A stretch of DNA of 25,530 bases, from IMG/VR virus record IMGVR_UViG_3300023179_000465, positions 1 to 25,530 of that record; one strand, 5' to 3'. Positions 1-7,946 of this stretch are shown in pieces; positions within the stretch are counted from its first letter, which is position 1; every line of letters starts with the position of its first letter. Under the pieces are notes generated by a model. It saw only the letters and a program-made list of their open reading frames with translations, ran no database searches and was not told the origin of the DNA. This stretch comes from a virus. The position numbers and the translations under genes are program-made.

Positions 1-1
1 A

Positions 2-1810
2 GGCACACAAGGTGTTCAAGCTGCTCAAGGTGTTCAAGGCATAATTGGCGCTCAAGGCATTGACGGCCCCCAAGGTGTGCAAGGCGTAATTGGCGCTCAA
101 GGCATACAGGGTATAACCGGCGCTCAAGGTATTGAAGGCCTCCAAGGTGTGCAAGGCATAACCGGCTCTCAAGGTATTGAAGGCCTCCAAGGTGTGCAAG
201 GCATAACCGGCTCTCAAGGTATTGAAGGTCCCCAAGGTGTGCAAGGCGTAATTGGCGCTCAAGGTATTGACGGCCCCCAAGGTGTGCAAGGCGTAATTGG
301 CGCTCAAGGCATACAGGGTATAACCGGCGCTCAAGGTATTGAAGGCCTCCAAGGTGTGCAAGGCATAATTGGTGCTCAAGGTATTGACGGCCCCCAAGGT
401 GTGCAAGGCGTAATTGGCGCAGGGTCTCAGGGCACAACTGGCGCACAAGGCACAACTGGCACAACTGGTGCACAAGGCGCAACTGGCGCAGGGTCTCAGG
501 GCACAACTGGCGCACAAGGCACACAGGGTGTGCAAGGCATAATTGGTGCTCAAGGCATACAGGGGACAACTGGTACGCAAGGAACAACAGGTAACAGCAC
601 AAGTTTATTCTTATATAAAGCAAATACAAATGCAACTTCTGGATACCCAGGAGACGGTAATATTCTGTGGAATCAAGCAAGTCAAATCACTGCAACTCAA
701 ATTAATATAAGTCATTTAACTGATAACAATATTGATATTGATGTGTTCTTGTCATTACTTTCTTCAACTGAAACAATTCTTATACAGGATCAAAATAACA
801 GCTCCAATTATCAAAATTTTACTATAACAGGAACACCTACAAATATAAATCCTGGTGCAGCAAATAGTTATTGGGAAGTTCCAGTCAATTTAACCAGTTC
901 AGGCGGCCTTGGTACTACTAACTTTTCTAACAATCATTCATTATTTTTAGCATTAGTTCAAGGCACACAAGGCACACAAGGCATCCAAGGTGTTCAAGGC
1001 ACACAAGGCACACAAGGCACACAAGGCACACAAGGCACACAAGGTGTTCAGGGCACACAAGGTGTTCAAGGCATAACCGGTAGTCAAGGCACACAAGGTG
1101 TTCAAGGCACACAAGGCACACAAGGCATCCAAGGTGTTCAAGGAATAATTGGTGCACAAGGCACACAAGGTGCTCAAGGTACAACTGGCGCACAAGGCAC
1201 AACTGGCGCACAAGGTACTATTGGCGCACAAGGCATAACTGGTGCTCAAGGTACTATTGGCGCACAAGGCACAACTGGCGCACAAGGTACTATTGGCGCA
1301 CAAGGCATAACTGGTGCTCAAGGTACTATTGGCGCACAAGGCACAACTGGTGCTCAAGGTGTTCAGGGCACACAGGGTGTTCAAGGCTCGGGTGCTCAAG
1401 GTGTTCAAGGCACACAAGGCACACAGGGTGTTCAAGGCACACAAGGTGTTCAAGGCACACAAGGTGTTCAAGGCACAAGTGCTACTAATAGAGTAGTGTC
1501 GTATTCGGATGGAATATCAATCCAATTGAACAGTGATACTACCGACATAGCTACTCAAACCAACACTCAAGCAGCAGGTACATTAACAATAACTATCATA
1601 GGAACTGGGACAACTGGACAAAAAATTATATTGAGATTGCAATCTGCCAATGTACAAACATTCAGTTGGAGTAGTAGTTTTGCAGGTTCTACAGATGTAT
1701 CATTGCCCACCACTTCATCGGGCAGTAACAAATATGACTATGTGGGATTTATGTATAACAGCACAGCGTCTAAATGGCAACTGTTGGCCAAGAACTTTGG
1801 ATTCTCTTGA
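2..1810 (+). CDS. Collagen-like tail fibre protein (5' partial)
   Basis: The reading frame is open to the left edge, so the true start lies outside the window; the GTG at 77 is only an internal Val codon. The visible protein has two long collagen-like Gly-X-Y tracts (about nt 2-590 and 958-1480), built from blocks such as GAQGIQGITG and GTQGVQG. Between them is a roughly 120-residue globular beta-type segment (nt 595-955), and a roughly 105-residue non-repetitive domain closes the protein (nt 1485-1810). Collagen-like tracts in phage proteins form trimeric rods, so I infer an elongated virion fibre with globular interruptions and a C-terminal tip. The repeats are also near-identical at DNA level. 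It is followed by fibre-associated small genes and a second fibre gene, which supports a host-recognition locus. Fibre identity is inference from architecture; the receptor is unknown. Confidence 0.8.
   Translation, partial: GTQGVQAAQGVQGIIGAQGIDGPQGVQGVIGAQGIQGITGAQGIEGLQGVQGITGSQGIEGLQGVQGITGSQGIEGPQGVQGVIGAQGIDGPQGVQGVIGAQGIQGITGAQGIEGLQGVQGIIGAQGIDGPQGVQGVIGAGSQGTTGAQGTTGTTGAQGATGAGSQGTTGAQGTQGVQGIIGAQGIQGTTGTQGTTGNSTSLFLYKANTNATSGYPGDGNILWNQASQITATQINISHLTDNNIDIDVFLSLLSSTETILIQDQNNSSNYQNFTITGTPTNINPGAANSYWEVPVNLTSSGGLGTTNFSNNHSLFLALVQGTQGTQGIQGVQGTQGTQGTQGTQGTQGVQGTQGVQGITGSQGTQGVQGTQGTQGIQGVQGIIGAQGTQGAQGTTGAQGTTGAQGTIGAQGITGAQGTIGAQGTTGAQGTIGAQGITGAQGTIGAQGTTGAQGVQGTQGVQGSGAQGVQGTQGTQGVQGTQGVQGTQGVQGTSATNRVVSYSDGISIQLNSDTTDIATQTNTQAAGTLTITIIGTGTTGQKIILRLQSANVQTFSWSSSFAGSTDVSLPTTSSGSNKYDYVGFMYNSTASKWQLLAKNFGFS
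128..217 (+). repeat. Tandem 45-nt repeat inside collagen-like tract
   Basis: Two adjacent 45-nt units (128-172 and 173-217), each coding for 15 residues (GIEGLQGVQGITGSQ), appear identical base for base. A larger block beginning near 83 recurs near 290, an offset of 207 nt (69 codons). Both periods are multiples of three, so slippage or unequal recombination would change fibre length without breaking the frame. Confidence 0.8.
1187..1350 (+). repeat. 72-nt direct repeat in second collagen-like tract
   Basis: A 72-nt unit coding for GAQGTTGAQGTIGAQGIT-type triplets is present about twice in tandem; the copy starting near 1187 recurs at 1259. The period is in frame (24 codons, eight Gly-X-Y triplets). 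Confidence 0.75.
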
Positions 1811-1818
1811 AAGCAAGT

Positions 1819-2139
1819 ATGGAAGACATTATCAATCAAAATCACAACAATATGCAGATAACTACAGTATCGCCTATTTCTAGATTTGATTATTATAATG
1901 TAAATAATTCAATATATCATGCAGGTATCAATCAAGGCTTACCAAGGCATGAACATACTTTTGCTCACACTACTGTGTGTGTTCAGGGTCGAATCGTTGT
2001 TCGCAAACAAAACAAAGAAATAATAATTGGTATGAATGATAATCCTTTATTATTAACTGCCAATGAATGGCACGAAATAGAAGCTCTAGAACCTAACACT
2101 ATTTTTATAAATCAATTTCCAAAAGGATTGGAGGAATAA
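1819..2139 (+). CDS. Small cupin-like protein between fibre genes
   Basis: A 106-residue protein. I chose the ATG at 1819 rather than the one at 1774, because the earlier start would run 37 nt into the fibre gene. The motif RHEHTFAHTTVCVQGRIVV, followed by about 35 residues and then NEWHEIEAL, resembles a single-domain cupin. In that family clustered histidines on a small beta-barrel may bind a metal. A few T4-like and other aquatic phages carry such small cupins near tail fibre genes, but a role is not established. It is followed 1 nt later by a 62-residue ORF, suggesting co-translation. The ribosome site is weak. The fold is moderately supported; the function is unknown. Confidence 0.6.
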   Translation: MEDIINQNHNNMQITTVSPISRFDYYNVNNSIYHAGINQGLPRHEHTFAHTTVCVQGRIVVRKQNKEIIIGMNDNPLLLTANEWHEIEALEPNTIFINQFPKGLEE

Positions 2140-2140
2140 C

Positions 2141-2329
2141 ATGGCTATTTTAGCAGTGGTTAATGTTACGACCAATGAATTGGTTGCTACCATAATGGCT
2201 GAACTAACTGATTATTGCCCAGAGGGCTGTTATTTTGTTGAACTTCCACCGGACCATACCTGGGTTGATGGAAAAATTGTTCCTTATTCTGCTATACAGT
2301 ATGGAACAAAACAACTACAGGTATTCTAA
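2141..2329 (+). CDS. Hypothetical 62-residue protein between fibre genes
   Basis: This short gene has a strong Shine-Dalgarno (GGAGG, 8 nt before the ATG) and sits 1 nt after the cupin-like gene; its stop is directly abutted by the GTG of the large fibre. The sequence (AVVNVTTNELVATI near the start, then PEGCYFVELPPDHTWVDGK) has the look of small phage tail-associated proteins with a 'value plus uncertainty' beta pattern, but I cannot assign it to a family. Position suggests a fibre accessory or assembly protein. That is inference only. Confidence 0.6.
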   Translation: MAILAVVNVTTNELVATIMAELTDYCPEGCYFVELPPDHTWVDGKIVPYSAIQYGTKQLQVF

Positions 2330-5206
2330 GTGCCTACTATTGTTTTAACGTCGGGAACAAAATGGTATGTACCAGCAGATTGCCAGTCTGCAACTGTTGA
2401 AATCATTGGTGCTGGTACTGACAAAAATGGTGGCGCATATGCCAAAAGCACAGGGGTAGCTTTTACTCCAGGTTCCTTAATTGATATCTCTGTTGCTGCT
2501 GGAAGATCCACTGATACCACATGGTTAAATACCAAAACAGCTTTGCGTACCAACCCGGTGAATGTGATGTGGTCGGGCACTCAATTTGTTGCATACGACC
2601 AAACCAGTTATACAATTATTACCAGTCCTGACGCTGTTACCTGGACATACCGACCCATTCCCACATCTGTTTTCAGTGCCAATGTTGCTAAAAGCCAAGA
2701 TGTTTTTTCGGCAATTGGTTCAACAATTGTGGCATTTGGCTACGATGCTAGCAGTACTTTTGTCACCAAGGGAGCATACTCCACTGACAGTGGAGTAACG
2801 TGGAATGCAATCACTTTTGTCACATCAACTTACCTGCCCAGTGCGGTTTATGCAGCCAACGGTTATTTTGTGCTGTCATGTGCAACCAGCAGCAGCGCCA
2901 CCGGCTTTACTCAATTTGTTGTTAGTTCTGCTAGTGTCAGCAGCACATGGACTGTTAGTCAGACTTCTCTCAACAGTGACGCTCAGGCTAAATTTACAGA
3001 ATCAATGAATTCTAATAGATCCATCTATGCCGGTGGATATTATGTGTCTTGTGGAACTACATACAATTCTACCTATCCAAGCGGTGTAAATGCTCTGGGA
3101 TATACCACTTCCGCTGGTGGGGTTGAAACTTTTGTAAGTGTGGCCACACTTGGAGTCACCGCTGGCGTTGCTGGTGTAGCCTACGGTTCCGGCGTTTGGG
3201 TTGTGGTCGGCAGCGGTGGAACCATATCCACAACAACTGATATTACTTCAGGAACATGGACACCACGCACATCGGGAATATCATATGCCATAAACAGTAT
3301 TGTGTATGATGGAACAAAATTTATTGCAACCTACGTCAATAACATTTCAACTTATATTGGAGTATTGACCAGCACCAATGGAATCACCTGGACACAGGTC
3401 ACAACAACTCAACCCAATTCCAGCAGCTTCAATGCAGGAAATCCAGGCTACAACGTTATACCTCAGGTGGTGGTTGGTTCAGGATCAATAACATACTGTA
3501 CAACCGGTTATAGAGGCACTGGAATTTCAAAAACTACCGATAATGGTACCACTTGGTCTTGGATCATTTCTGGTGACGGCTCTCCAACATCAAGTGCCAA
3601 TGGTGCAGCCGCTGCCAGCGGCTATTGGTGCTCGACCATTTTTCCCGCAAACACTCAATCTGCATTCAGTACCTACAGTTCAGGTGCAGGAAACTTTTTT
3701 GCAGGAGGATTGGGTGGTACCGACTTTAATGTTTGTTGCAGTCCTGGGTCCGTCGGCGGCCCTGGCGGTGCAGCTGGCCCTAACGGCCCAGGCGGTGCTG
3801 GTGGCAATGGTACCGACCAGGGCGGCGGCGGCGGCGGTGGTGCCAATGGCGGAGGTGCAGGCAATCCAGGAACCACTCCAAACACTGGGGGGCAAGGTGG
3901 CACAAGCAGATCAGGTAATCCAGGGGGTACAGGCGGATTTACAGGGTCCATTAATGGTTCAGCTGGTACCAACGGCAGCGGCGGTGGTGGTGGTGGTGGC
4001 GGTTATGGTAGCCTGGCTGCAGGCGGCGCTGGTAGCACTGAGATTATTTGGACAGATTGGCTGAGTGCAACTTATGGAGTTGGCAGTGGCGGCGGAGGTG
4101 GCACAGGCGGCGGGTTTGGCGCTGCTGGCGGTTACGGCGGCGGCGGGTCAGGTGCGTTGGGGCAAGGTCTTATTGTTATCACTTATACATCCACACCGTT
4201 ATCTGGTACATACACTCAAGTTTTTACCTCTACCCAAGCTAATATTTATATGCCTTCGGGCATCACATCGCTAACAGCCGAAGCTATTGGTCCAGGATCC
4301 AATGGAGGAATATATGCTACTGGTGGTCAAAATGGTGGTGGAGGTGGTGCCTACGCTGTGTCAACTACTACGTCGATTACCGGTGGTACTGCGGCCTATG
4401 CCAATGTGCCCGCAGCGTCTGCATATGGTTCAACAGCCGACAGTTGGTTTAGATTTTCTGGAAACACTGCTCCCAGTTCTGCTGCTCAGGGGGTTCTTGC
4501 TAAAGGAGCATCAAGCAACACAGGAGGCAGTTCTGCTACCAGTTATGGCAACACTGCTTACAGTGGTGGCAATGGAGGTCTTAGCATTGTTCCTACCTCA
4601 TCAACACGCCAACGGGGCGGCGGTGGCGGCGGTGCTGCTGGACCCAGTGGTATTGGTAAAGCTGGTGGTGCTGCTTATGGTACTGCCAGCAACGCCTCTG
4701 GTGGTGGTGGCGGAGGTGGTGGAACCAATGCAGGAAGTTCTACTGCGGGATCAGCCGGGACTAGTACTGCCGGTGGTGCAGGCGGAACTGGTCCCACAGG
4801 AACAGCAGGTGGTACAGGTGGTACAACCACCCCCAGCGCACCAGGTGCAGGATCCACTGGGTCCGGTGGTGGAGGCGGAGCGCCATCGACCACCACCGGA
4901 GCCACAGGTATTAGTGCCAGAAGTGGTGCAGCAGGTAGCCAGTATACCATTAGTGGGTGGACTTATAATAGTGTTAACTATGGCCCCGGATCTGGTGGCG
5001 GTGGTGGCGGGGTTGGTACCAGTACCTCCTTATACGGTAATGGCGGAGCAGCAGGTGGTTATGGAGCCGGCGGCGGCGCAGCATCTGGATCGGCTACATC
5101 ACCAGCAGGAGTAGGCGGCGCAGGCACTGGTGGATTGGTTGTTATCACATATACCGTGGTTGGAGCTGTTGTTTCTAACAGTGGTAATTTTTTCTTATTT
5201 TTCTAA
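2330..5206 (+). CDS. Glycine-rich tail fibre/adhesin with Asp-box propeller segment
   Basis: A 958-residue protein starting at a GTG directly after the preceding TAA. There are two glycine-rich modules. Each opens with a beta strand set (VLTSGTKWYVPADCQSATVEIIGAG at residues 5-29 split around its core; FTSTQANIYMPSGITSLTAE near 630) and closes with an xGLxVITYT motif (about residues 613 and 940). Between are long Gly-rich sheets such as GGGGGGGANGGGAG. Module 1 is interrupted by residues about 75-430, which carry Asp-box (BNR) motifs of the S-x-D-x-G-x-T-W type: SPDAVTW (~97), STDSGVTW (~150), TTDITSGTW (~302), TSTNGITW (~347) and TTDNGTTW (~402). Asp boxes mark sialidase-type beta-propellers. 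Gly-rich sheets form the receptor-binding tip of some T-even adhesins. I infer a receptor-binding fibre with a propeller that may touch glycans. No sialidase catalytic set was identified. Confidence 0.78.
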   Translation: MPTIVLTSGTKWYVPADCQSATVEIIGAGTDKNGGAYAKSTGVAFTPGSLIDISVAAGRSTDTTWLNTKTALRTNPVNVMWSGTQFVAYDQTSYTIITSPDAVTWTYRPIPTSVFSANVAKSQDVFSAIGSTIVAFGYDASSTFVTKGAYSTDSGVTWNAITFVTSTYLPSAVYAANGYFVLSCATSSSATGFTQFVVSSASVSSTWTVSQTSLNSDAQAKFTESMNSNRSIYAGGYYVSCGTTYNSTYPSGVNALGYTTSAGGVETFVSVATLGVTAGVAGVAYGSGVWVVVGSGGTISTTTDITSGTWTPRTSGISYAINSIVYDGTKFIATYVNNISTYIGVLTSTNGITWTQVTTTQPNSSSFNAGNPGYNVIPQVVVGSGSITYCTTGYRGTGISKTTDNGTTWSWIISGDGSPTSSANGAAAASGYWCSTIFPANTQSAFSTYSSGAGNFFAGGLGGTDFNVCCSPGSVGGPGGAAGPNGPGGAGGNGTDQGGGGGGGANGGGAGNPGTTPNTGGQGGTSRSGNPGGTGGFTGSINGSAGTNGSGGGGGGGGYGSLAAGGAGSTEIIWTDWLSATYGVGSGGGGGTGGGFGAAGGYGGGGSGALGQGLIVITYTSTPLSGTYTQVFTSTQANIYMPSGITSLTAEAIGPGSNGGIYATGGQNGGGGGAYAVSTTTSITGGTAAYANVPAASAYGSTADSWFRFSGNTAPSSAAQGVLAKGASSNTGGSSATSYGNTAYSGGNGGLSIVPTSSTRQRGGGGGGAAGPSGIGKAGGAAYGTASNASGGGGGGGGTNAGSSTAGSAGTSTAGGAGGTGPTGTAGGTGGTTTPSAPGAGSTGSGGGGGAPSTTTGATGISARSGAAGSQYTISGWTYNSVNYGPGSGGGGGGVGTSTSLYGNGGAAGGYGAGGGAASGSATSPAGVGGAGTGGLVVITYTVVGAVVSNSGNFFLFF

Positions 5207-5260
5207 CACCACACGCTGCAACATGCAGATGTTACAAAAATAGCAACAATCAGACTGTGA

Positions 5261-7945
5261 TTGGGTCATGGCACAACAAATTTAATTGCGACTGATTTAA
5301 ACAGCATAAATGTATGTGTGAATACATCATTATCTCAACAAATTTATAAAAACGGTCTGGCCAAAACCACAATTGCTGCCGGCGGCAGCATACACCCATT
5401 GATCATCCCAGCAGATTCTTCGGGTACAGGACTGATGAATCCGTCTGTGTATGTAGATGAACAAACTATTTTGGTAAACCTACGCCATGTGAATTATACA
5501 TTATGGCATAGCGAACACAAAAAGTTCGAGCATAGATACGGTCCGCTACAATATCTACATCCAGAAAACGACATACATCTTCGCACATGGAATTACATGT
5601 GTGTGCTGAATCCTGATCTCACAATCAAACAAGTGACAAAAGTGGATACATCAGCTTGTGATCAAGTGCCAATTTGGGAATTTGTAGGACTAGAAGATGC
5701 AAGATTAATGCGATGGGATCACAAATTGTGGTTAACTGGAGTACGCAGAGATACCACCACTCACGGTGAAGGGCGCATGGAATTGTCGGAAATCACCGTA
5801 GCACCAGATCAAACCAAAGAACTCAGACGCAAGCGTATTCCTGCGCCAGGGGACAATACCAGTTACTGCGAGAAGAACTGGATGCCAGTACTGGATCAAC
5901 AGTTTACCTATGTCAAGTGGACCAATCCCACAGAAGTGGTAAAATACGATATCAACACTGGCAAAACACATACTGTATTTGCTGACACCGGACCTCGTAT
6001 ACCTGGTGTTCCAGATTTTCGTGGTGGCAGTCAAGTTATTCCATACGGTAATAACTACATAGCCATAGTGCATGAAACCAACTTGTTTAACAGTCCAGCT
6101 GGTAAAAAAGACGCCACATACAAGCATAGATTTGTAATGTGGGATCGTAGTTGGAAATTGTTGGCCTACACTGACGCATTTAGTTTTATGAATGCTGATA
6201 TTGAATTTTGCTGTGGTGCGGCCTGGTATGAAGATCATTTGTTGGTAACTTTTGGATTTCAAGATAACTGTGCATTCATCTTGAAAATACCACGAACATG
6301 TGTGGATGAATTTATTCAACAAGCAAACTATACCAGTGAATTGGTGCCAACTATAACTCACAATGGTACAACAAACAAATTTGATTGGGGAACATTGGCC
6401 AATAACAAATGGTTCCATAACACCGTGATCAATGAAATATTTGTAGACAATGCTTATCAGCGATTTTTTGAAGTTGCCCCAGGTGATGTGGTTGTGGATA
6501 TTGGTGCCAGTGCAGGTCCGTTTACTTGGAGTATTGCATCTAAAAAACCCAGCCGCGTGATCTGTCTTGAACCACATACAGATTTATATCCTACACTGGT
6601 AAAAAATGTCAGTAATACAGGCATAGATGTTACTGCTATAAACAAAGCACTAGGTCATTCAGATGGGAAACATTACCTTTGTGGCATGTATGACGAAAAC
6701 AAACAAGATTACAGTGATGGTACAGATGGAGTTGTATTAGATACTATTAAATTCAGTACCTTGTTATCTGAACAAAAAATTAAGCATATTGACTTTCTCA
6801 AGATGGATTGCGAAGGTGGAGAATATGATGTGTTCAATGATGACAATTATGACTGGGTTATGAACAATGTTCGCAAGATTGCCATGGAAGTGCACCTTGC
6901 TACACCTGAACTCAAAGAAAAATTTCGTAAGTTTAGAGATACATATTTGAAAAAGTTTACAGACTTCCAGATTCTCAGTCTTGATTATGCAGATATCAAA
7001 TGGGGACTGTGGGACGACTGGTTTATTGAACGATACACCGCAGTGATGGTTTATATTAACAATCCAGTTGCAGCGCCAGTTAAACAAAAGTGGCAAAACT
7101 ACCCAGCACCTACACTTGAAATCACTACAATTATTCCAGAAAAAGGTTGCGTGGTTGACTGTGTGTTCTGCCCACAACGTACACTAGAGGAAGTGTACAA
7201 AGGTACTAGGATCTTGACTTTGGACGCATTTAAGACCATGGTTGACAAAGTACCTACAGATGTACGGATCACGTTTGCTGGATTCACTGAGCCTTGGATG
7301 AACAAATACTGTACCGAAATGGTGGTATATGCACACGAACAAGGACATCCTGTAAGTGTGTTTACCACTGGAGTTGGAGTCAGCATCGAAGATATGGAAG
7401 CAATTGTACATATACCATTTGCTGGCAACCCCAACGGTGGGTTTGTATTGCACTTGCCCGATGCTGAAATGCTAGCAAGACATCCTATCACTCCGGGTTA
7501 TCTCAAAACACTAGAGTGGATTCGAGACAACAATCACAAAATACAAAATTTTTCTGTAATGAGTATGGGCAAAGAACTTCATCCTAGCATTCGACACATA
7601 TTTGATTGGGCGCCCAGCTATGAGATGTGGAGCAGAGCTGGCAATCTCATTAGAGAAAGCGTGGCTAAACCACAATTGGTTACCTTGCGTGATCGCTGGA
7701 ATGCTATCACACACACAGGTCCTAAAACTTGTGGATGTGTCGAAGGACTATATCACAATGTGCTATTACCCAATGGTGATGTGAGTCTGTGTTGTATGGA
7801 TTATGGGCTAGAGCATATCATTGGAAACTTGAATACACAAACATATGAAGATGTTATACCAGAGGATCAAACTTGTTACAGCTTGTGTAACTTCTGTGAA
7901 AATGCTACAGATCCTAAAGAAAAAATTATAACTTTCCATCGTTAA
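5261..7945 (+). CDS. Three-domain enzyme: GH130-like propeller, FkbM methyltransferase, radical SAM
   Basis: An 894-residue protein with three parts. Residues about 40-370 resemble the five-bladed GH130-type propeller seen in phage glycan enzymes: GLEDARLMRWD near 142 and FRGGSQVIPYGN near 253. Residues about 395-600 are an FkbM-type methyltransferase: SAM-binding VVVDIGASAGPFTW near 410 and DFLKMDCEGGEYDVF near 510. Residues about 615-894 carry a radical SAM motif C630-x3-C634-x2-C637, then a C-terminal cysteine set (C824, C826, C844, C845, C872, C876, C879) like a SPASM/twitch auxiliary cluster region. The likely role is modification of a sugar or surface glycan; the substrate is unknown. 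The start is uncertain: an in-frame TGA lies directly before the TTG at 5261, and the nearby ATG at 5268 is in another frame. The next in-frame candidates are GTG at 5318 and ATG at residue 59. It is followed 1 nt later by another fused enzyme. Confidence 0.75.
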   Translation: MGHGTTNLIATDLNSINVCVNTSLSQQIYKNGLAKTTIAAGGSIHPLIIPADSSGTGLMNPSVYVDEQTILVNLRHVNYTLWHSEHKKFEHRYGPLQYLHPENDIHLRTWNYMCVLNPDLTIKQVTKVDTSACDQVPIWEFVGLEDARLMRWDHKLWLTGVRRDTTTHGEGRMELSEITVAPDQTKELRRKRIPAPGDNTSYCEKNWMPVLDQQFTYVKWTNPTEVVKYDINTGKTHTVFADTGPRIPGVPDFRGGSQVIPYGNNYIAIVHETNLFNSPAGKKDATYKHRFVMWDRSWKLLAYTDAFSFMNADIEFCCGAAWYEDHLLVTFGFQDNCAFILKIPRTCVDEFIQQANYTSELVPTITHNGTTNKFDWGTLANNKWFHNTVINEIFVDNAYQRFFEVAPGDVVVDIGASAGPFTWSIASKKPSRVICLEPHTDLYPTLVKNVSNTGIDVTAINKALGHSDGKHYLCGMYDENKQDYSDGTDGVVLDTIKFSTLLSEQKIKHIDFLKMDCEGGEYDVFNDDNYDWVMNNVRKIAMEVHLATPELKEKFRKFRDTYLKKFTDFQILSLDYADIKWGLWDDWFIERYTAVMVYINNPVAAPVKQKWQNYPAPTLEITTIIPEKGCVVDCVFCPQRTLEEVYKGTRILTLDAFKTMVDKVPTDVRITFAGFTEPWMNKYCTEMVVYAHEQGHPVSVFTTGVGVSIEDMEAIVHIPFAGNPNGGFVLHLPDAEMLARHPITPGYLKTLEWIRDNNHKIQNFSVMSMGKELHPSIRHIFDWAPSYEMWSRAGNLIRESVAKPQLVTLRDRWNAITHTGPKTCGCVEGLYHNVLLPNGDVSLCCMDYGLEHIIGNLNTQTYEDVIPEDQTCYSLCNFCENATDPKEKIITFHR

Positions 7946-7946
7946 C

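Noticed and set aside
927-1471. Minus-strand Cys/Leu-rich ORFs in the collagen-like region
   Set aside because: They are the reverse reading of CAAGGC/CAAGGT repeats and have no independent support.
2-1480. CRISPR-like appearance of short regular repeats
   Set aside because: The repeats are in-frame Gly-X-Y codons without unique spacers or an adjacent cas gene.
1893-1898. TATAAT within the cupin-like gene
   Set aside because: It lies inside the coding region with no start codon at the 6-nt spacing seen for the three leaderless genes and no clear -35.
3543-5114. Long alternate-frame ORFs (+ and -) in the glycine-rich fibre
   Set aside because: Low-complexity glycine codons leave other frames open by composition (Ala/Val-rich or Pro-rich translations); these are shadows of the 958-residue gene.
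5732-6577. Minus-strand open frame of 281 codons within the fused enzyme gene
   Set aside because: It lies entirely opposite a gene with clear GH130-like and methyltransferase motifs, has no ribosome site, and its protein shows no recognisable pattern.
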